Position numbers and translations under genes: made by a program
Origin: Anaerolineales bacterium UBA2181
Lineage (GTDB): Bacteria > Chloroflexota > Anaerolineae > Promineifilales > UBA4811
Assembly (NCBI GenBank): GCA_002328075.1
Contig: DCVT01000054.1
Location: 1-34,761, forward strand
Reading direction: 5' to 3'
Length of the DNA: 34,761 bases
Notes under the pieces: model-generated
Seen by the model: the letters and a program-made list of their open reading frames with translations, nothing else
The model's database searches: none
Told to the model about the DNA's origin: nothing
Shown: piece by piece, positions 30,409 through 34,761 of the stretch
Position numbering within the stretch: the stretch's first letter is position 1
Layout: every line of letters begins with the position of its first letter

Positions 30409-32793
30409 CGGCCGCCATCCTGCACCTTGCTCGATCGGCCGGGCTGGTAGGTTTCCAAGGATCGATGCAGCACCGGCAGGGCTGCGCTGGGCCCGGCCGC
30501 CACGTCGCGGTCATGACGAGGCCTGCCTGGCTGCGGCTGATGAAAAGGTTCCTTCTGGTCCGGGTGATGCGCACGTAGAGGAGCCGCAGCCGCTCACAAA
30601 TGACCTCGACGTGCGCGGTCTCGGCGGCATCCAGGTCGGGCATCAGCTGGGCATGGCTGATCAGCAACCCCCGGAGCTGCGCCAATACTTCGGCGCTAGG
30701 GGCCACCTCCAGGAAACCGGGAACGCCGACAAAATGGGCCTCCAGATTGTCCGGCACTCAGAATCCGTCGATGCCCACCATATGGACCGTGTCCCACTCC
30801 ATGCCCTTGGACCGGTGTTGTGTGGTGACGGTGATTCGCCCTGGCTGCGGTTTGATACCCAGGCCGCCGGCGGTCGGACCGAGGAACGAACTGGCGTCCC
30901 GGCCGGGTTTGCTCAGGTCGGCGACCAACTCGGGCAGCTGCCATGTGCGATGCGCATCCATCAGGTCGCGCACGTAGCCGGCGATGTGCTAGGCGATGGC
31001 CAGGTGCTCCGGCTGGTGCAGGAACCGGTCGGCGATGGCCGGCACCAGATCGTCCGGCGGCAACCGCAGCAGGCCAAACAGGTCGCGGGCCTCGTGGGCC
31101 TGCGCCAGGATCAAGCGCTGTTCGTTCAGCTGGCGACGCGATGTTGGGAGCCCGGGCGTCCAGCGGTGATTGTCCGCCCGTTGGGAGAAAGAGCGTCTCC
31201 GGCCGGTGTGCGCTGGCCAGCACGGCGTGCAGTTGGCGGAGCGCCTCGCCGCCTAAGCCAGCTGCACTCAGAACTTCTAGACGCAGCAGGGTGTCCAGGC
31301 TCCTTACCAACCAACGCGCATCCGGTGGGTGGGCCAGCAGACCCAGTAACGCCACCAGATTGTCGGTGACGCGCCGGACGCGGATGCTGCGCCGCAGATG
31401 CTCGTCGTAGCGTACCCCGATCTCCTCCAGCCGGCCAAGCAGCTGGTACCCACCTCGTTGGTGGGGAACGGGATGGCCGACGTCTGGTCTGGCCGGCCGG
31501 AGGCCCAGCCGGTGGGCCAACCGCGCCGCTCTGCGCAGCTTTTCGTGCTCGCGGCGGGCAAGAGGTGAATGTGCACCCTGCACTCTTGATCCGGCCGGTT
31601 TGGCTGCGGGTCATCCGGTGGGGTGGGAGCGATGTGCTGGGGCGAGAACACCTGCTGTTCAAACTCGGCCAGCGGGTGATGCCGGCTGGACAAATAGACC
31701 AGCCGGTTGGGCATCCCGATGATGCGCCGCCCTGACCGTCCGGATTCCGCCAACGCATGGAGCTGCGCGGCCGTCCGGGCCAGGAAGGCTCGGAAATCGC
31801 GCGGACGAGCCGCCGTAAAGGTGCTGGCTATCGCCTGGTTGGGGTCGCCCACTCGGACCCAGTTCCCGGCCGGGCCCGCCAACGTTTCCAGCAGGTAAGA
31901 TCGGAGCGGAACGCTGTCCTGTGCCTCATCCTCCAGTACAAACGGCCGGCGCCGACGCAGCATTTGCACCGGCTCCGGGCTCTGGTCCAGCAGATCGGCC
32001 GCCCGCCACACCAGGTCGTCGAAATCCAGCACGCCCCCTGCGATGAGGGCCGCCTGGCAACGGCCATAGATTCCCAAAAGTATGTCCAGAAGTGAGCGGC
32101 GCCACGGTTCGGCCGCCTGCGGCGCAAGGCCGTCCTGGCCCGGCTGGCGCTCGCCCTGCCGGGGGCACTGGCGGCGGAGTTGTGATCACGGCCTACCTCA
32201 TGAAAGTGCACGCCAAGGCGATGGCGGAGGCGTTCCTGGCCGTCGTCAGGAGCCAACCGGTGATTCTTGGCTACCCGGATGTGGTCACCGGCGGCTTTTT
32301 CCGTGGTTCTGCGCCATGGGGCCTGAAGTGGGACCGGGTCGCCCGAACTGGCGGGAACGAAGGAGCGCCAGGCGTCCGGATTCTCGCGGATGCAGCCATC
32401 TACTGCCTGTGAGATGAACCGGGAGGCCTGGCGCTCTTCCAGGACCGGACACCCCTCGGCTATTCCGGCAGCGGCCGGTGGAGTCGGCAGTATTTCGCGC
32501 GGAAGGCTGTGCAGCGTGCGCTCGTCACAGGACCGTATGGCGCGATGGGATTCGTGTAGCAACTCGGCGACACCAACCCCGACGGTATCGACCGAGCCGT
32601 TCAGGTACGTCACCAAGAGAACCTGCCGACCCGCGGGCGTGTCGATTCGCCCATCGGCGATCAGGCGGGCAGCCAGGTGGGCTGGGACCAGCGTTTTTCC
32701 GCTGCCGGGCACGGCACTGACGGTAGGCCGGTCGGTTGGGTAGTCCGGCACCCGCTGCTGGGTCGGGCGGAGTGTGGCCGCCAATGCCGCCAT
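30319..32793 (-). pseudogene. UvrD/Rep-family DNA helicase, multiply frameshifted
   Basis: The gene opens with a good Shine-Dalgarno (AAGGAGG) and ATG at 32793. Superfamily 1 motifs appear in order but in different frames: motif I VSAVPGSGKT and Ia LLVTYLNGSVDTV; LDFDDLVW, motif II FVLEDEAQDS and III WVRVGDPNQAI; a middle region YDEHLRRSIRVRRVTDNLVALLGLL; motif V TVTTQHRSKGMEWDTVHMVG; motif VI LRLLYVRITRTRRNLFIS. Frame changes fall near 32150, 31560, 31100 and 30330, and an in-frame TGA at 30758-30760 interrupts GIDGF-VPDNLEAHF. The intact product would have been a helicase-nuclease for DNA repair or defence. The decay is clear, and no segment can encode a working helicase. Confidence 0.88.
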
Positions 32794-32857
32794 GCGCCGC
32801 CGCCTCCTTACGAGTTAATTGAACAGGCTCAGTGTGTGGGTAGGTCGGTGGACGGCG

Positions 32858-33295
32858 TCAACGTTCCAGGATCAGTGTCACGGGGCCGTCGTTGTGAATC
32901 TCTACCAGCATGTGGGCGCCAAACACGCCGGTCGCGACGTGAATGCCTTCAGCGCGCAGCAACTGGGCAAAGCGCTCGACCAGGGGCTCAGCGACCTCCG
33001 GCCGGGCCGCGTCCACAAAGCCCGGCCGCCGGCCACGACTGGCATCCGCATACAGGGTGAACTGGCTGATGACCAGCGCCTCGCCGGCCATGTCGAGCAA
33101 CGAGAGGTTGAGCTTGCCTTCGGAGTCATCCAGGACGCGGAGACCGGCTACCTTGTTGGCCAGCCACCTGGCCTGATCCTCTCCGTCGTTGTGGGTCGCG
33201 CCTACCAGAATGACAAAACCTCGGCCGATCTGGCCGACTGTAATGCCGTCAACGGCCACGCTTGCGCGGCTGACTCGTTGCACCACCAGCCTCAT
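32858..33295 (-). CDS. dtd: D-aminoacyl-tRNA deacylase
   Basis: The 145-residue protein matches DTD along its whole length. It has the N-terminal MRLVVQRVSRASVAVDG, GFVILVGATHNDGEDQARWLANKV, the SQFTLYAD motif and the C-terminal NDGPVTLILE carrying the Gly-cisPro element that selects D- over L-aminoacyl-tRNA. The homodimer removes D-amino acids (and glycine) mischarged on tRNAs in the cytoplasm. Length is exactly that of the family. It is the third gene in a minus-strand run after the SelW-like and 278-residue genes (41 nt gap), and is followed 64 nt later by the helicase pseudogene. No separate promoter is obvious. Confidence 0.97.
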   Translation of the reverse strand: MRLVVQRVSRASVAVDGITVGQIGRGFVILVGATHNDGEDQARWLANKVAGLRVLDDSEGKLNLSLLDMAGEALVISQFTLYADASRGRRPGFVDAARPEVAEPLVERFAQLLRAEGIHVATGVFGAHMLVEIHNDGPVTLILER

Positions 33296-33336
33296 GCGGT
33301 CTCTCTGCCCACGGGTCGCCGAACCTTGTGCCTGGT

Positions 33337-34173
33337 CTACTGGCCGGCCAAATCGGTCGGCCGAGCGAGTTTGATGTTGATGCCCCCGCCCGGCACCAGC
33401 AGATCGATGGCGTCAATGCCCACATCCAAGAGGACGTCGGCGCTGAGCATCTTGCCGACGGGTTCGTGTATGTGAACGTTCTCCAGCTTTGTCTTGCCGG
33501 TTAACCCGTCGAATTCGGCAATCGTCGACCGCTCTTTGGGTGTCCAATGGAAGGCAAATGCATATACTGGCCTGAAATAGAGATCGACGCGTTCAATGGT
33601 GATCAGGTCTTGGTGGATCGTGTCGGCATCCAGCGGTTTGATGAGGTTGACCAGGGCGTCTCGGGTTACGGTTGACGCGCGAATCTGGGGTGGCACCACG
33701 GTGCTGTCCGCCGGCCGCCAATCGGCAACGGACTCGATCGGCTGGGCGTCGAACTCCATGAAGTGCCAATACTCGGCCGGCTCACCGGTGACTGCATCCA
33801 CCAAACGGCTGGCGGTGTCCTCGACGCGGCACTTTTCCAGGCCAACCAAGGTGAGTCCGCGAGGTTCGCCGCCGGGCAGATACTCGTGATCATCAATTAC
33901 CACCGAGCGCACCTCGGGTTGAGACATGGGCAGTCGGTAGTGCTGTCTGCGGTCAAAGACAAAACGCGAGGAGCAGACGACGTGCCAGAAAGGTTCCCAG
34001 CGCTTTTCCTGATCCGTAATCCTGATCTCGTCGGGTTTGGGTCGGGTAAACAGCTTGCCCAAGCCGGTGGCAAAGACCGAGGTCTTTTTGTCCCATGCGC
34101 GCTCTCGGGCTTCGTCCCAACTCAGGGTTTCCGTCAAACAAAGGATTCGTTGTGGGGCAAAGGCGATTTCCAT
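33337..34173 (-). CDS. Protein of unknown function coupled to the SelW-like gene
   Basis: The 278-residue product is soluble, with no signal peptide or membrane helix. I do not recognise the family. Features that can be seen are an N-terminal part with WDEARERAWDKKTSVFATGL, a possible strand-rich segment RWEPFWHVVCSSRFVFDRR, a central GLTLVGLEKCRVEDTA and WHFMEFDAQPIESVADW, and a C-terminal DLYFRPVYAFAFHW followed by the glycine-rich VPGGGINIKLARP. Two separated cysteines are present. The ATG lies one base after the stop of the SelW-like gene (TGACATG), which implies translational coupling and perhaps a shared job. Codon use is like the neighbours, so it is probably a real expressed gene. A role with the selenoprotein is only inferred from spacing. 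Confidence 0.75.
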   Translation of the reverse strand: MEIAFAPQRILCLTETLSWDEARERAWDKKTSVFATGLGKLFTRPKPDEIRITDQEKRWEPFWHVVCSSRFVFDRRQHYRLPMSQPEVRSVVIDDHEYLPGGEPRGLTLVGLEKCRVEDTASRLVDAVTGEPAEYWHFMEFDAQPIESVADWRPADSTVVPPQIRASTVTRDALVNLIKPLDADTIHQDLITIERVDLYFRPVYAFAFHWTPKERSTIAEFDGLTGKTKLENVHIHEPVGKMLSADVLLDVGIDAIDLLVPGGGINIKLARPTDLAGQ

Positions 34174-34174
34174 G

Positions 34175-34414
34175 TCAACCCAATTCCTTCTGGATCAAGC
34201 CCAGCACCTCGCCCGGTTCCGCGTGCCTGCCGGTGGACAACTTGGAGTAGATGAGCTTGTCCTGGACCGTTACCTCGAATTTGCCGCCGTCGCTGGGCAC
34301 CAGACTGATTGATTTGATCCGGTACTCGATTGTCTTGAGCAGGTCAGCTGCCAAACTGACAGCCTGCGATGTGTATTGTCAAACGGCGCAGTATTCAATG
34401 GTGATTTGTATCAT
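34175..34414 (-). CDS. SelW-like (Rdx family) selenoprotein with in-frame TGA as selenocysteine
   Basis: From ATG 34414 the minus strand encodes 79 residues if TGA at 34381-34379 (codon 12) is read through. The N-terminus is MIQITIEYCAV-Sec-QY, so Cys9-x-x-Sec12 occupies the thioredoxin-like CxxC/CxxU site of SelW/Rdx proteins. The rest fits the family without a break: SQAVSLAADLL, then ISLVPSDGGKFEVTVQDKL, IYSK, TGRHAEPGEVLGLIQKEL. This is a small thiol redox protein. AAGGAG lies seven bases before the ATG. The TGA is followed at the right distance by a SECIS-like hairpin. Conventional gene calling breaks it, leaving no gene here. The unknown protein at 33337-34173 follows after one base. 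The alternative, a nonsense mutation, is less likely because the stop falls exactly at the redox residue and the downstream frame is clean. Confidence 0.88.
34339..34367 (-). promoter_or_regulatory. Bacterial SECIS-like hairpin
   Basis: Eleven bases after the TGA, GCAGG-CTGTCA, a GTT loop and TGGCAG, then a CTGA bulge and CCTGC form an 11-bp interrupted stem. The apical loop starts with G, 23 nt after the TGA. Bacterial SECIS elements have a stem-loop with a G in the first loop positions about 16-37 nt after UGA, so this fits. SelB would bind it to deliver selenocysteyl-tRNA. Confidence 0.7.
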
Positions 34415-34441
34415 GCGAATCTCCTTGTATAAATATGTTTG

Positions 34442-34468
34442 TTGACCAGCGTCAAGCTGGCGTACAAT
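34442..34468 (+). promoter_or_regulatory. Promoter candidate for the IS110 leader RNA
   Basis: TTGACC (34442-34447) and TACAAT (34463-34468) lie 15 bases apart, slightly short but close to consensus in sequence. Transcription would begin near 34475, at the start of the structured leader. The spacer also contains an inverted repeat, CCAGC...GCTGG. Confidence 0.45.
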
Positions 34469-34469
34469 A

Positions 34470-34650
34470 CCTCGTAGAAGCTGAGGTCGACGTTACTCTC
34501 CTTGAGGCTCGGCCTCGTCCGAAAGACTGTCGCCTCGGCTCTACGAGGGGTCTCGAATAAGCAGGTTGCAGCTTGGCTGCGCATCACTCACAAGGCTGAG
34601 AGTCTCGTAGATGTCCGGGGCCACCTCACTTCACCTAATAGACTGGAGGC
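34470..34650 (+). ncRNA. Candidate IS110 bridge RNA / structured leader
   Basis: About 180 bases between the promoter candidate and the transposase start are noncoding and strongly structured. CCTCGTAGAAGCTGAGG (34470-34486) pairs with CCTCGGCTCTACGAGG (34533-34548), enclosing hairpins GAGGC-TCG-GCCTC (34504-34516) and GTC-CGAAA-GAC. A further hairpin GCAGC-TTG-GCTGC follows at 34568-34580. CTACGAG (34541-34547) can alternatively pair with CTCGTAG at 34604-34610. IS110-group elements encode a bridge RNA of about this size in the left end, upstream of the recombinase, with loops that pair to target and donor DNA. I cannot identify the guide loops without both element ends and the target. Confidence 0.5.
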
Positions 34651-34657
34651 GGTCCAC

Positions 34658-34761
34658 ATGATGTATTGCGGAATTGATGTTGCCAAATACAAACACGCTG
34701 CTCTGATTCTGGATGAGAAAGGCAAGGTGCTGAAATCCGCTCTCTCGTTCTCCAACGACCG
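34658..34761 (+). CDS. IS110-family recombinase, N-terminal part
   Basis: Two adjacent ATGs (34658 and 34661) follow GGAGG by about nine bases. The visible 34 codons read MYCGIDVAKYKHAALILDEK and continue to the end of the window. This is the start of the RuvC-like DEDD domain of IS110 recombinases, in which the first catalytic Asp is in GIDVAK. The rest of the gene is outside the window. Confidence 0.85.
   Translation, partial: MMYCGIDVAKYKHAALILDEKGKVLKSALSFSND

Larger units (their letters stand above)
34440..34761 (+). mobile_element. IS110-family element, left end (runs off the window)
   Basis: The element comprises the noncoding leader and the start of an IS110-type recombinase gene. 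IS110 elements lack obvious terminal inverted repeats, so the left boundary cannot be placed exactly. It must lie between the SelW-like start (34414) and the structured leader (34470). Confidence 0.75.

Noticed and set aside
30758..30760. In-frame TGA in the helicase as another selenocysteine codon
   Set aside because: The surrounding gene is frameshifted in several places, the position (GIDGF-VPDN) is not a redox site, and Trp (TGG) to TGA explains it.

Overview
The window is GC-rich, gene-dense bacterial DNA. The organism is most likely a Chloroflexota bacterium (Anaerolineae or Caldilineae type). This is an inference from the very high GC, a secreted C25 (gingipain-type) peptidase with a Thr-Pro-Thr-Ala linker, the mix of RiPP-type peptide maturation genes with HprK-like kinase and PqqD proteins, and 4-hydroxybutyryl-CoA dehydratase. 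No rRNA or ribosomal protein gene is present to fix the taxonomy.

Region 1 (about 0.4-11.1 kb, plus strand) looks like one long peptide-maturation and export locus. It encodes a secreted protein, an S26-type Ser/His peptidase-like protein, a PqqD-like peptide-binding protein, a radical SAM/SPASM enzyme, a 53-residue precursor-like peptide with a YxxPxL leader motif, an HPr-kinase-like kinase, a giant secreted C25 peptidase, an ABC exporter and an initiating sugar transferase. The small peptide (3663-3824) starts at TTG after a strong Shine-Dalgarno and would escape standard gene calling.

Region 2 (11.1-15.3 kb) is bracketed by a direct repeat made from a tRNA-Gly(CCC) gene (intact at 15205-15276 on the minus strand) and a decayed copy of it (about 11142-11212). 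Between them lie 4-hydroxybutyryl-CoA dehydratase with all four Fe-S ligands, an alpha/beta hydrolase, and an acyl-CoA dehydrogenase pseudogene whose stop codon sits where the catalytic Glu codon should be.

Region 3 (15.3-21.1 kb, plus strand) holds housekeeping and metabolic genes: RNase HI with a second, catalytically dead RNase H domain, glycogen branching enzyme GlgB, an enolase-superfamily protein lacking key active-site residues, and a nucleotide-sugar epimerase.

Region 4 (21.3-24.5 kb) is a surface-polysaccharide operon on the minus strand (O-antigen ligase-like protein with TPRs, hexapeptide acyltransferase, GT2 glycosyltransferase). The GT2 is cut after about 65 residues and joined head-on to a truncated nucleotidyltransferase fragment, which marks a rearrangement or an assembly join.

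Region 5 (25-28.4 kb) carries pyrimidine-nucleoside phosphorylase (plus) and, convergently, mltG with a short periplasmic-binding lipoprotein (minus).

Region 6 (28.4-32.8 kb) is a decayed UvrD-type helicase fused to a PD-(D/E)XK nuclease with many frameshifts, abutting an IS481-like element (28431-29621) whose transposase has no stop codon inside the element.

Region 7 (32.8-34.8 kb, minus strand) is a small operon: a SelW-like selenoprotein with an in-frame TGA in its CxxU motif and a bacterial SECIS-like hairpin immediately after it, an unrecognised 278-residue protein, and D-aminoacyl-tRNA deacylase. The right edge is the 5' end of an IS110-family element, whose structured leader is a candidate bridge RNA.

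The most noteworthy items are the unannotated SelW-like selenoprotein, the radical SAM peptide locus with its precursor, and the candidate IS110 bridge RNA.
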